Below the pieces are notes generated by a model. That model was not told where the DNA came from, did not search any database, and was given only the letters and a program-made list of their open reading frames with translations. A DNA stretch of 64,000 nucleotides. It comes from Hydrangea macrophylla (taxonomy: Eukaryota; Streptophyta; Magnoliopsida; Cornales; Hydrangeaceae). Of this stretch, positions 34,111-45,113 are shown piece after piece (the stretch's first letter is position 1; every line of letters starts with the position of its first letter). Both the position numbers and the translations under genes were made by a program. Location of the stretch: contig CM066992.1 in assembly GCA_033977485.1 (NCBI GenBank), positions 106,999,450-107,063,449 on the forward strand, read 5' to 3'.

Positions 34111-34470
34111 GATAATACTTTGATTACTAGCCAATGCAGATAAATTCAAGTCAGACTTGATGAAGATTGCAATGACTACATTGAGTTCAAAAACACGTTG
34201 CCAGGATAAGGAACATTTTGCAAAATTGGCAGTTGATGTTGTTATGAGCATGCTAATTTTGATGGTATTGATCGTAAAGGTGTCAAACGGCCCAAGCCCG
34301 AGCCTGACATGTTGATTCTAGATTGCAATGATTTTGTATTGAGCGCTTGAATTTAGTTATTGGTAGTGAGATTGCATCAACCTTTGACAATCCAGAATCA
34401 GTTAAGCTTGGGCACTGCAAGCTCATTGGGGAAATTATGATTAGCGAGGACAAGTTGATCTGTTTCTCCA
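34110..34470 (+). pseudogene. CCT-beta fragment 3 (composite)
   Basis: It repeats the composite of fragment 1: ADKFKSDLMKIAMTTLSSK, DKEHFAKLAVDVVM, the 66 bp insert, then [20 protein letters not shown] and [11 protein letters not shown]. It passes directly into ATGTCCAAA-type repeats. Confidence 0.75.
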
Positions 34471-34572
34471 AAATTTGTTCATTATTTTCAAATATTGATT
34501 GTCAATGTGCAAATTTAACAAGTACTTGACATAGGACATGCCTTCCTTACACTGTAACAAGTATTATGATTC

Positions 34573-34664
34573 ATGGATATTATTTGCTTTGTCAACCAAC
34601 TGTTAATCTACAATTTCCTAGAGGAACTCTTCGCTGACGCCGGGGTACTTGCCATTGAGCATGA
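34573..34664 (+). pseudogene. CCT-beta fragment 4
   Basis: A short piece equivalent to CFVNQLLIYN and EELFADAGVLAIEH. It is broken off at GAGCATGAAT and continued by ATGTCCAAA repeats. Confidence 0.65.
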
Positions 34665-34665
34665 A

Positions 34666-34913
34666 TAATGCTACTAATGTCCAAATATTGGTGGAAATGT
34701 CCAAATATTGGAGGTACAAACTTATTTTTCGAATATCCACATTAATTGTCTAAATGTTCAAACTTGTTTTTCTAAATATCCAACGTTGTTCCATGAATGT
34801 CCAAAATTTGCGGTTAAGTTCAAATATTGATTATCAATGTGCAAATGTCGCCGTCATTGTGGAAATTGGTTCCATTTATGTCCAAATATGGCAAGTGAGT
34901 GTCCAAAGTGCCA
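34666..34913 (+). repeat. ATGTCCAAA-type degenerate array 1
   Basis: The word ATGTCCAAA and variants (GTCTAAATG, TATCCAA, ATGTGCAAATG) recur about every 15-35 bases with AT-rich spacers such as CTTATTTTTCGA. About ten words. Confidence 0.75.
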
Positions 34914-34930
34914 GGCCGGGCTTTACCTAA

Positions 34931-35160
34931 CACCTGGCAAAGTGTTTTTGAACTCAAAGTAGTCATTGCAATATTCATCAAGTCTGACTTGAATTTATCT
35001 GCATTGCCCAGTAATCAAAGTATTATACTTGTTACAATGCAAGGAAGGCAGTGCCAAAGCTTAACTGATTCAGGATTGTTAAAGGGTGATGCAATCTCAT
35101 CACCAATAACTAAAGTCAAGCGCTCAATACCATCAAAATCAGCATACTCAATACCATCAA
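34931..35160 (-). pseudogene. CCT-beta fragment 5 (inverted)
   Basis: The minus strand carries [23 protein letters not shown] text and, in another frame, the SDLN..NIAMTTLSSKTLCQ region, in reversed order relative to fragment 3. Several frame changes. Confidence 0.65.
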
Positions 35161-35405
35161 GTGTCAAAGGGTCTGGCCGGGCTTCACCTAACACCGGGCC
35201 TGGCATGGGAGAGGAGAGGGGGTGTCCACCCAAGACCGATGGCCAGGGTCCACTCCGGACTGGGTTAGCAGGCTAATTTCATTTTGGCCGTGGACATTAT
35301 TGGGCGTGTCAGCACCGGACTGGATGTAATGCACTGGGCCTTGCAAGTCGGGCCTGGCTGGGTTTTTGACCCGAAAAAATCGTGCCTGGCTCGGGCTTGG
35401 CCTAT
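35161..35405. repeat. GC-rich block shared with 45113-45350
   Basis: It contains GGCCGGGCTTCACCTAACACC, CGGGCCTGGCATGGGAGA and GATGGCCAGGGTCCACTCCGG, recurring at 45121-45210. It ends in TATTTGACACCTCTACGCTCAA, typical of hAT-like MITE ends (GTGTCAAA with GGCCCG words). Non-coding. Confidence 0.55.
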
Positions 35406-35406
35406 T

Positions 35407-35575
35407 TGACACCTCTACGCTCAATACCATCAAGTCAGACTTGATGAAGATTGCAAAGACTACTTTGAGTTCAAAAACACTTTGCCAGGATAAGGAACTT
35501 TTTGCAAAATTGGAAGTTGATGTTGTTATGAGCATGCTGATTTTAATGGTATTGCAATCTAGAATCAGCATGCCG
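35407..35575 (+). pseudogene. CCT-beta fragment 6
   Basis: SDLMKIAKTTLSSKTLCQDK, LFAKLEVDVVM then MLILMVL. The same composite as fragment 1, cut short by GC-rich text. Confidence 0.65.
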
Positions 35576-35600
35576 GGCTCAGGCTCGGACCGTTTGACAC

Positions 35601-36575
35601 CTTTACGCTCAATACCATCAAAATCAGCATGCTCATAACAACATCAACTGCCAATTTTGCAAAATGTTCCTTATCCTGGCATAGTGTTTTTGAACTCAAA
35701 GTAGTCATTGCAATCTTCATTAAGTCTGACTTAAATTTATCTGCATTAATTTTGTATTGAGCGCTTAACTTTAGTTATTGGTGGTGAGATTGCATCAACC
35801 TTTGACAATCCAGAATCAGTACAGGGATGTTGATGATGATATGGGTCATCCATTTCTCTGGATTGTAGTGATTTTGGTGATGATTTTGATGGTATTGAGC
35901 ATGCTAATTTTAATGGTATTGAGCGCTTGACTTTAGTTATTGGTGTGATGAGATCGCATCAACATTTGACAATCCAGAATCAGTTAGGCTTGGGCACTGC
36001 AAGCTCATTGAGGAAATTATGATTGGTGAGGACTAGATGATCGATCCATTTCTCTGGTGTTGATATGGGTCACGCCTTCCTTGCATTGTAACAAGGATAA
36101 TACTTTGATTACTGGCCAATGCAGATAACTTCAAGTCAGACTTGATGAAGATTGCAATGACTACTTTGCCAGGATATGGAACATTTTGCAAAATTGGCAG
36201 TTGATGCTATTATGAGCATGCTGAATTTGATGATATTGAGCGTAAAGGTGTCAAATGCCACGAGCCCGAGACCGGCATAATTTTTTTTGGGCCAAAAGCC
36301 CAGCCCGGCCTACGAGGCCTGCAAAATTGGCAGTTGATGTTGTTATGAGCATGTTGATTTTGATGGTATTAAGCGTAAAGGTGTCAAACGGCCCGAGACT
36401 GAGCCCATCATGCCGATTCTGGATTGCAATGATTTTGTATTGAGCGCTTGACTTTGGTTATCGGTGGTGAGATTGCATCAACTTTTGACAATTCAGAATC
36501 AATTAAGCTTAGGTACTACAAGCTCATTGAGGAAATTATGATTTGCGAGGACAAGCTGATCCGTTTTTCTGGACT
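35601..36575. pseudogene. CCT-beta fragments in the left inverted arm
   Basis: At least three partial CCT-beta pieces: 35610-35760 (inverted), then 35760-36090 and 36090-36575 (forward), including [26 protein letters not shown] and KLAVDVVM text, interrupted by stops and by a GCCCAGCCCGGCC insert near 36298. Confidence 0.7.
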
Positions 36576-36609
36576 GTGGGCACAGTCGACTCGACCCCTG
36601 TTTTCGTAA

Positions 36610-36867
36610 AATATCTTTTGGGTTTAAGGATGAATTCAACAAGCGTTTCTTTCCGCGATTAGCTCATACTCAGAAACGTCAAGAGTTTGCAAATTTAGTT
36701 CAGGGAGATATGACTGTGGGTGAGTATGTCTCTCGTTTTAATGCTTTATTGCACTTTGGGAAATCTACATTTCCGACTGATGAAGATAAGGCTCATAAGT
36801 TTGAGGAAGGGCTTAGGGAGAATATCCGTAAACGTGTTGACATGTTGCAACACCCGACCGTCGCTCT
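36610..36867 (+). pseudogene. Ty3/gypsy gag fragment (left arm)
   Basis: Encodes FGFKDEFNKRFFPRLAHTQK, EFANLVQGDMTVGEYVSRFN, LLHFGKS and GLRENIRKRVDMLQHPTVAL, the core of chromovirus gag (retrotransposon gag domain). The frame is cut where the inverted arm ends. Confidence 0.8.
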
Positions 36868-38321
36868 TAGCTTCATCATGAGAGAAGATTGATGCAGAGG
36901 ATTGTATAAGTCGAAGGTACTCTCTCTCTCCGATTTGGATTTTTTCGGTTGATTTGGTATTATGTGTTTAGAGTATGTATATATAAAGATTGATGCAATG
37001 GTTTTTTTCGGTTGATCGATCATTTGAGATCGAGAGAGTGAGAGAGTGATCGATCGAGCTCTACCATGGCCTCTGCTCAATATGGTGAAGACGATATACG
37101 ATTTGTATCATCCCCTTTTTTCCGGTAAAGGTGAGAATCTTCTACCTCTGATCTCCTTTTCGATATGTTTTCCCTCATCTACTTATTCTATCTGCTCGTG
37201 GAACCCTAGGGGTTGAAAGAGTAGTTATTTATTCTTTATTTATTCTTACACATTGTCCTTAGGTTTGAGGACCTATTTTTTTTTTTAACCTTCCGTTAGC
37301 GAGGGAGTAACAACAAAATGTGGATAATGGTGTACCAACTATCCATTCATGTGTTGTTTTCTGGTTATTGTACGAATGTGATTGGTGATTTATGCTTTCT
37401 ATATAAAGGAGTATATTGGACTTTATGGGTTAGAAGAGGGAAAATTCCATTCGTGTAGCCCATCATCTCTTTGGAACCAAATCTGGAAAGGGGAAAAAAA
37501 ACTGTTTACTTCCTGTTGATTACCCAACTATCCAATCATGTGTACCAAAAATACATTTCTTTTTTATTACTTTTTGGTGTTGTATGATTCAAACTATATT
37601 TTCATTATACATTTCCATTAGACATCTTACTTTCTCAAGATTGCACCTTATTTACAAGTTGCACTTCGGCTTGGGGAGGCCATGACACTTTAGTGCTGGC
37701 TTGATAACTATGATGCCATGGAAACATGGAAGACTTATATTGACAGTCCACTATAGCTATTCTGCAGCATTAAATGATTAGGATTTTATGGCTGAAACTT
37801 TGTCTCGAAGTCGAACGCATTAACATCTATGTTGTCTGGTTCATGATTTTACTCATGGCGTATTCCCGTCATCATTAACTAGTCTATACAAAATAACGTT
37901 TGTAACTTGCTTTTCATCAAGCATGTGTGAGTCTCATTTGTTTGCTTATGTAAGGATGGCTGACTGATCCGCAGGGCTTTGATTGCATCTTTCCTTGAAA
38001 TAACTTAGCTTGTGAACTTTTTTATGTGCGATGTTTTCTTATACTTGCCAAATGTACAACTTTTTTTTTCAAAAGAAAAAATAACTAAATAAAATTGGAC
38101 TTCTACTTTGATGAATGCCTTCAGAGGCTTTGTCCTATTATGAACTGAGTAAGAAATTTTACTTCGTAGATAGTATGAGACCCCATACGCATGTGGCATG
38201 ATCAACAGAATTCGTATTTTATGTTTGAATTCTTTTTTTGCTGCTTGATCGTTATGTAGAGGAATTTTTCTTTTTGCTGGAACGGTTATGTCAATGATTT
38301 TGTTATCTTCTTGAGTAACAG
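36868..38321. other. Loop of the inverted repeat, first part: no gene recognised
   Basis: AT-rich sequence. GATCGATCGAGCTCTACCATGG (37051-37072) precedes a short frame MASAQYGEDDIRFVSSP that looks like a gene start, but nothing recognisable follows. The remainder to 38321 resembles intron sequence. Confidence 0.4.
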
Positions 38322-39053
38322 ATCTATCAACACCAACACAACAAGCAAATGAGCTGCCTTGCAATGGCTCAACTGCTTTCCAACACCCTATACTACAAGC
38401 GCTTCTTCCCTTATTATTCTTTCAATGTCCTAGGTGGCCTTGATACTGAAGGTAAGCTTTATAGACCTTTTGTTCAGTTATTAGGCCTGTTTGGATTAGC
38501 TGTGGATTTTCCTTTTAGGCGAAAGCATAAGCACAGGTGCTAATCACAAGGGGAATTAAGAAAAAATCATTGATCTGCTTCCTGCCTGACGTTTTGGGCT
38601 GAAGCACGAACCTGCTTTAGCCAAAAGGTGCATTTCGGGCGCTACAGTGCTTCCCAAATTTAATCCAAATAGGCTAATATTTGTGTTTTGGGTCCCAAAA
38701 GCACGTTTGGGCCGAAACGTGCATTAGGAATTGATTCCAAACAGGTCCTTAGCCCTCCATTTTCTTTTTTTATTAATTTCACATATTTCTCTCAAATATT
38801 CAAGGAAAGGGTTGTGTCTTCACATATGATGCCGTTGGTTCCTATGAGAGGGTTGGATACAGTTCCCAAGGTTCCAATTCCACTCTGATCATGCCTTTCT
38901 TGGACAACCAACTGAAGTCTCCAAGCCCTCTCTTATTGCCTGCCCAGGTATGGTTATACTTCAGTCATTGTTAGATTCGCTTCCGCAGTTTATATTTTGT
39001 ATGTTCGTGTTTGAAACGTATGACCTATACAGGATGCAGTTACTCCCCTTCGG
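38322..39053 (+). pseudogene. 20S proteasome subunit beta type-1 (PBF1) gene fragment
   Basis: Three splice-bounded pieces in order. 38322-38451: [37 protein letters not shown]. 38805-38947: KGCVFTYDAVGSYERVGYSS, IMPFLDNQLKSPSP, LLPAQ. 39033 to about 39053: DAVTPLR. AG acceptors and GT donors are intact and no stop interrupts the coding. The intact subunit is a non-catalytic beta6-type ring component. The fragment is cut at about 39053, where antisense topoisomerase II sequence begins. A Tourist MITE occupies one intron. N-terminal exons are missing. Confidence 0.85.
38484..38748. mobile_element. Tourist-like MITE (265 bp)
   Basis: Termini GGCCTGTTTGGA and TCCAAACAGGTCC form inverted repeats, flanked by TTA on both sides (38481-38483, 38749-38751), the PIF/Harbinger target duplication. 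It sits in an intron of the proteasome fragment. Confidence 0.8.
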
Positions 39054-39054
39054 G

Positions 39055-40383
39055 TTAAATGCCCATATCTCAATGTCTTGACACTATCATACGCTTTTTC
39101 ATGCTGGAGTCCAAGAATCTGCTTGATATTTTGAATTTCAGCATTTTCCATGATCTGTTTGTGGCTTGCTTCCCTCACATTGAGCAATTTTTCTCTCAAC
39201 GGGAACACGCCATAATAATTGCGACCCACAACGGATATCCCAGCCATCTGCAAAATCCTAATTCTGTCATATACAACAATAGAGAAACCAAACACGTTGA
39301 GTTGAAACTTGAAACTACTTAGAACCCGTTTGAAATTGAGATGTTTTTCTCCAATAAGTTTCGGAAAAGCAGCAATTTACTGCTTCTGTGAAAATGTTTT
39401 GCCCAGTGGACTTATATCTGTCAAAGATCCCAGATAAGTGACTGTAGGTCTCTCTAAGCTAATCCAAACAGGTTCTTAAGAAGGCATATGACATCTTACT
39501 GCGAGAGCTTTTGCTGAATCTCCTTCTGTCAAAATCAAGGTACATTTATCGGAGTTCCTTCCTCCAGCATCATTAGCATCCTCTAGTTTGGTAATACCGG
39601 TGATCCTCTGTCTCGTAGTCCCATCAGTTTTGTTCAGATCTTTGCTTTGCTTAAAATCTGCCCATGACAAGAGACTTTCTACCTCTCCAGACTTGCCCAC
39701 TGCAAACATAATGACAAAGCATCAGATTGGTCCTCATACAAAAAGCTAAAGACTAGAGCAATAAGGCCTTGCTTGGTTCATGGATTCAGTGAGGGAAATG
39801 AGAGAAAAACACCAAGAATAAATTTTTCTTTTTCAATAAGATAATAAGTAGTGAGGAAAAAAGGGAAGGGCAAGGAAATAGAGTGAGAGTTTAATTAATG
39901 ATTCTGTATTTAGTAAGCTCCCTTGCACATGAGTTGCACTTATAGTTTAGAAGTTTTTTATTGTACTGTTCTTTAAGCATGGAGGAAAACTAGTTTTCGT
40001 TCCTTCTCTAGAGCCACAGACCAGATAGAGTCTAAATGTTTCAGAAAAGAATAATAGAAAGGGATAGAGTCTAAATGTTTGGTAAAATAAGAATAGAAAG
40101 GGCGCAACTAACCTTTCTTCAAAAACTTCTGTGAGAGTTCACATTTAGATCTGAAACTGCTTTGACAAATTGTCAAAGTCTCCTTGGTTTGAGAATCAAA
40201 AGCAGGGTTGTCAATAAGAACATTGACAAAAACCCATAAGTGATTCTTCACTGTGTGGGCTTTGAGGTTGGCATTTTTGTTCTTCTTATTCACAATACTC
40301 ATCACATAGTTTCTTATCTGATTAGTAACGTAATCAACGTGAGTCCCACCCTTGATTGTTGCAATAGAATTAATAAAGCTGAC
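39055..40383 (-). pseudogene. DNA topoisomerase II gene fragment
   Basis: Three exons with consensus splice borders. 40383-40113: VSFINSIATIKGGTHVDYVT, NKKNKNANLKAHTVKNHLWV, NPAFDSQTKETLT. 39699-39500: SLLSWADFKQSK, KLEDANDAGGRNSDKCTLIL, TEGDSAKALA. 39247 to about 39055: MAGISVVGRNYYGVFPLR, KQIMENAEIQNIKQILGL, KTLRYGHL. These span the transducer domain and the start of the TOPRIM region including the EGDSAKA motif. Exon 1 has an odd ICQSSFRSKC stretch but no stop. Upstream and downstream exons are missing; the 3' side fuses to the proteasome fragment in opposite orientation. Confidence 0.9.
39322..39475. mobile_element. Tourist-like MITE (154 bp)
   Basis: Termini GAACCCGTTTG and CCAAACAGGTTC form inverted repeats. 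TTA flanks both sides (39319-39321 and 39476-39478). It lies in the topoisomerase intron between the second and third exons of the fragment. Confidence 0.75.
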
Positions 40384-40485
40384 CTGGTAAAATTTACAAA
40401 CCATCCAAACAAAATATAAGTGTAGTCACTATATCATAGATTTCGCTGTAAACTACTAAAGAATGATTTAATCAAAACAGATAGA

Positions 40486-40577
40486 ATACTCATCACATAG
40501 TTTGTTATCTGATTAGTAACGTAATCAACGTGAGTCCCACCCATGATTGTTGCAATGGAATTAACAAAGCTGACCTT
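40486..40577 (-). pseudogene. Duplicated piece of topoisomerase II exon
   Basis: About 92 bases repeat the exon at 40293-40383 (AATACTCATCACATAGTTT, GTCCCACC, AATAAAGCTGACC-like) with a few substitutions, in the same orientation 193 bases away. Confidence 0.85.
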
Positions 40578-40675
40578 GTGAACAATTGGAAAATTCATGT
40601 GTGCTTTTTTTTTCTTCCTTACATCCTTACCAGTTCTGATTTATTATGCTTTATGTCATTGTAACTTGAATGCAG

Positions 40676-41149
40676 CAGAAAAGGGATTCTCTTTCCACTG
40701 GGTCATGGAATATTTTGGAGGAAATACGAAGAGTTCGTTCTAAGGCAACAGAAGATATGCTACGGAAATGTCCATCAGCAAAAAATGATGTTTCACCATT
40801 TTCCTTGGAACTTGATCCTGCCCAAGACTCTTCGGTGGCTGATAAAACCGAAGTGGGTATGTGTCATGAAATGCACGGCCCAAATTCTTTAACAGCTTCT
40901 AGGGCAATAAATGCCTCTCAGAAATTAGCGAGAGGAGATGGTACTTGTCATGTTGTCCCTAGTTAGTTTTTCATTTTTTTCAAATCGTGAATTTCTGTTT
41001 TGTTCCCACAATTCATCATCATCCACTATACACATTCTAAGGCATGGAATTTCATTTATGCTCGTTCAGGTGTGGATATGACTCAAGATGGTGTAGGAAA
41101 TGGTGCTCTGTCATCCACTCCAGATATCACTACCTCAGAGAAAAATCAG
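40676..41149 (+). pseudogene. Unidentified captured exons
   Basis: After the acceptor TTGAATGCAG, the frame QKRDSLSTGSWNILEEIRRV, SKATEDMLRKC, FSLELDPAQDSS runs to a stop near 40966. A second exon-like piece at 41071-41149, between TCGTTCAG and GTACCTG, reads VDMTQDGVGNGALSSTP. Codon quality and splice signals suggest a real gene, but I do not recognise it. It follows the topoisomerase duplicate on the opposite strand. Confidence 0.5.
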
Positions 41150-41704
41150 GTACCTGATTGGTGGAACTGGATCTTATATATGTATATTTTTTAAAAAATT
41201 TGAATAGATTTTCAACTTGGGGTGGTGCATTGTATTTCTATATTTAAAGAGATGCTTTCTATAATCTAACTTCTATGTGCATTTAGTTTTTAAGTTTTTG
41301 ATATTTGCTTTGGGCTGATTAGGTGTTGGAGTCAATTTAAGATTATAGAGGGTGAAGGAGGTGCTACATATAGATCTCACCATTCAACCACTGTACACAC
41401 TGGTAGTTTTTCTTTTCTTTCTCTGGTGGTTAATTTTCTGCTTCCGAATTTATTTATTTCATGTTGCGTCTAGATTTCAACATTTAGCTAATGCGCATCT
41501 CTTCATGTTTTTTTTTCATACCTAGAATTTCTATCTTCCTTTTATGCTGTGAGTCACAATCATATGCTTATCGATTGTTTTTTCCACTCACGACATATGA
41601 ACCATTTCCCTCACATATGTTCTATTAATGATACAATGCACACACAGTCCATTACTCTCTATACTTCTATATAGTCGTACTCTTGAGGTCTTTCCAAATG
41701 TGGA
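41150..41704. other. No gene recognised
   Basis: AT-rich text resembling intron sequence between the unidentified exons and the satellite. No coding or repeat structure seen. Confidence 0.4.
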
Positions 41705-42997
41705 TTCACAAATAATGCAAAAAAATGACTTTCATCACCTAGACTTGAAAAAACTTAGTTTTTGAGGTTTTGAGTACTGAAATTGTAAATCGTTTATCCG
41801 AACACGACGAAACCTTACTCGCATCTCAAACATGCCTAAATAAACTTGTGGGAACTAAAGGAATGCATAACGGAATCACGGTTCACAAATAATGCGAAAA
41901 AAATGACTTTTTCATCACTTAGACTTGAAAAAGCTTAGTTTTTGAGGTTTTGAGTAGTGAATCGGTAAACCGCTTAACCAAACGCCACGAAACCTTACAC
42001 ACACATCAAACATGCCTAAATAAACTTGTGGGAACTAACGGAATGCATAGTAGATTCACGGTTCACAAAAAATGCGAAAAAATGACTCTTTAGTCACTTA
42101 GGCTTGAAAAATCGTAGTTTTGGGGGTTTTGAGTAATGAATCGGTAAACCGCTTAACCAAATGCTACGAAACCTTACACGCACCTCAAACATGCCTAAAT
42201 AAACTTGTGGGAACTAACGGAATGCATAACAGATTCACAGTTCACCAAAAATGCGAAAAAATGACTCTTTAGTCACTTAGGCTTGAAAAAACGTGGTTTT
42301 GGGGGTTTTGAGTAGTGAATCGGTAAACCGCTTAACCAAATGCTACGAAACCTTACACGCACCTCAAACATGCCTAAATAAACTTGTGGGAACTAACGGA
42401 ATGCATAACAGATTCACAGTTCACCAAAAATGCGAAAAAATGACTCTTTAGTCACTTAGGCTTGAAAAAATGTAGTTTTGGGGGTTTTGAGTAGTGAATC
42501 GGTAAACCGCTTAACCAAACGCCACGAAACCTTACACGTACCTCAAACATGCCTAAATAAACTTGCGGGAACTAACGGAATGCATAGCGGATTCACCGTT
42601 CACCAAAAATGCGAAAAAATGACTCTTTAGTCACTTAGGCTTGAAAAAACGTAGTTTTGGGGGTTTTGAGTAGTGAATCGGTAAACCGCTTAACCAAACG
42701 CCACGAAACCTTACACGCACCTCAAACATGCCTAAATAAACTTGCAGGAACTAACGGAATGCATAACGGATTCACAGTTCACCAAAAATGCGAAAAAAAT
42801 GGCTCTTTAGTCACTTAGGCTTGAAAAAACGTAGTTTTTGGGGTTTTGAGTAGTGAATCGGTAAACCGCTTAACCAAACGCCACGAAACCTTACACGCAC
42901 CTCAAACATGCCTAAATAAACTTGCGAGAACTAACAGAATGCTTAGTGGATTCACGGTTCACCAAAAATGCGAAAAAATGACTCTTTAGTCACTTGT
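41705..42997 (+). repeat. Satellite-like tandem array, 179 bp monomer, 7.2 copies
   Basis: Monomers begin TTCAC(A/C)AAA.AATGCGAAAAA at about 41705, 41882, 42062, 42241, 42420, 42599, 42778 and 42958 (periods 177, 180, 179, 179, 179, 179, 180). Each contains GACT(C)TTTAGTCACTTAGGCTT, GGTTTTGAGTAGTGAATCGG, TAAACCGCTTAACC and CATGCCTAAATAAACTTG. Later copies are nearly identical while the first two are diverged, as at an array edge. The last copy is cut after CTTTAGTCACTT at 42997, where the gag fragment starts. Confidence 0.95.
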
Positions 42998-43012
42998 ATC
43001 GTTCGATACTTT

Positions 43013-43300
43013 TCTCTGTGATACGGGCGGCTTCCTCAATTAGAGCGACGGTCGGGTGTTGCAATATGTCAACACGATTACAGATATTCTCAATAAGCCC
43101 TTCCTCAAACTTACGAGCCTTATCTTCATCAGTCGGAACTGTAGATTTCCCAAAGTGCAATAAAGCATTAAAACGAGAGACATACTCACCCACAGTCATA
43201 TCTCCCTGAACTAAATTTGCAAACTCTTGACGTTTCTGAGTATGAGCTAATCGCGGAAAGAAACGCTTGTTGAATTCATCCTTAAACCCAAAATATATTT
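43013..43300 (-). pseudogene. Ty3/gypsy gag fragment (right arm)
   Basis: Same gag region as 36610-36867 in opposite orientation. It extends 29 bases beyond the inverted-repeat edge to encode IEEAARITEKSIERYK, so this copy is the more complete one and probably the source. Confidence 0.8.
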
Positions 43301-44308
43301 TACGAAAACAGGGGTCGAGTCGACTGTGCCCACGGTCCAGAAAAATGGATCAACTTGTCCTCGCAAATCATAATTTCCTCAATGAGCTTGTAGTACCCAA
43401 GCTTAATTGATTCTGAATTGTCAAAAGTTGATGCGATCTCACCATCGATAACCAAAGTCAAGCGCTCAATACAAAATCATTGCAATCCAGAATTGGCATG
43501 ATGGGCTCAGTCTCGGGCCGTTTGACACCTTTACGCTTAATACCATCAAAATCAACATGCTCATAACAGCATCAACTGCCAATTTTGCAGGCCTCGCAGG
43601 TCGGGCTGGGCTTTTGGCCCAAAAAAAATTATGCCGGTCTCGGGCTCGTGGCATTTGACACCTTTACGCTCAATATCATCAAATTCAGCATGCTCATAAT
43701 AGCATCAACTGCCAATTTTGCAAAATGTTCCATATCCTGGCAAAGTAGTCATTGCAATCTTCATCAAGTCTGACTTGAAGTTATCTGCATTGGCCAGTAA
43801 TCAAAGTATTATCCTTGTTACAATGCAAGGAAGGCGTGACCCATATCAACACCAGAGAAATGGATCGATCATCTAGTCCTCACCAATCATAATTTCCTCA
43901 ATGAGCTTGCAGTGCCCAAGCCTAACTGATTCTGGATTGTCAAATGTTGATGCGATCTCATCACACCAATAACTAAAGTCAAGCGCTCAATACCATTAAA
44001 ATTAGCATGCTCAATACCATCAAAATCATCACCAAAATCACTACAATCCAGAGAAATGGATGACCCATATCATCATCAACATCCCTGTACTGATTCTGGA
44101 TTGTCAAAGGTTGATGCAATCTCACCACCAATAACTAAAGTTAAGCGCTCAATACAAAATTAATGCAGATAAATTTAAGTCAGACTTAATGAAGATTGCA
44201 ATGACTACTTTGAGTTCAAAAACACTATGCCAGGATAAGGAACATTTTGCAAAATTGGCAGTTGATGTTGTTATGAGCATGCTGATTTTGATGGTATTGA
44301 GCGTAAAG
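43042..44308. repeat. Right arm of the 1267 bp inverted repeat
   Basis: Reverse complement of 35601-36867, equal length. The outer edge falls at GAGCGTAAAG, beyond which ATGTCCAAA-type repeats start rather than the continuing CCT-beta family text seen outside the left arm. CCT-beta pieces occupy 43334-44308. Confidence 0.95.
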
Positions 44309-45113
44309 AGAAACTGTGGACATTTCTCTGAAGATAATTGAACATACGAATGAATAACTGGACATTTTGAATGTCCAGATTAGTTCAATTTGTTCCTAAA
44401 TAATGCTATGAATACTAATGTCCAATATGGGTGGAAATGTCCAAATAATTAATTTCGTTTTATGTCCAAATATTATATCTTAGTGTCCAAATATGTTCTT
44501 CAAATGTCTAATAATTTTTCTAGATTGTCCAACGTTAACCTGCGAATGTTCAACGATGTATTATGCTGGTCCAAACTTATTTAACGATGTCCACATTTAT
44601 TGTTTAATGTCCAATCATATTTTTGAATGTCCAAACTTGTTTTCTGAGTATCCAACGTTGTTCAAATATTAAATAGCCATGTGCAAATGTCGCCGTGAAT
44701 GTGCAAATTGGTTCCAATAATGTCCAATTATGGCTTCCGAATGTCTAAATTTTTCATAATGTTGTTCAAATTGGTCCTTTCAATATTCAAATATTACCTC
44801 AGAATATCCAATTATTTCATCCCGATGTTCAAATTTTAGCTGTGAATGTTCCAACTGTAATTTTCAAACTCGTTCTTTCAATGCCAACTCTCCTACCAAT
44901 ATGTTCAAAGTGTATAGGGGTCCAAACTTATTTATCGAATGTCAACATTAATTGTCTTAATATCCAAACTTGTTTTCTAAGTGTCCAACATTGTTCCATT
45001 AATATCCAAAATTTGCAGTTAAGTTCAAATATTGATTATCAAATGTGCAAATGTCACTGTGAATGTGGAAATTGGTTCCATTTATATCCAAATATGGCAA
45101 GTGAGTGTCCAAA
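44309..45113 (+). repeat. ATGTCCAAA-type degenerate array 2
   Basis: About 30 words of the ATGTCCAAA / TGTCCAACG / ATGTTCAAAT family occur over 800 bases at 15-40 base spacing, with recurring AACTTATTT and AATTGGTTCCA phrases. Its end (44935-45113) repeats array 1 in phrase order. Confidence 0.8.

Larger units (their letters stand above)
35601..36867. repeat. Left arm of the 1267 bp inverted repeat
   Basis: It matches the reverse complement of 43042-44308 base for base over its length, with no net indel and only scattered substitutions by eye. It holds several CCT-beta composites in both orientations, then from about 36610 a gypsy gag fragment. Outside 35601 the family text continues; inside, the match ends at GTCGCTCT. 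Confidence 0.95.

Noticed and set aside
37069..37130. Possible gene start MASAQYGEDDIRFVSSP
   Set aside because: The frame ends quickly and no downstream exon could be linked to it; insufficient support for a gene call.
41705..42997. Possible CRISPR-like array
   Set aside because: The repeated unit is a continuous 179 bp monomer with no unique spacers, in a plant nuclear context. It is a satellite-type tandem array.
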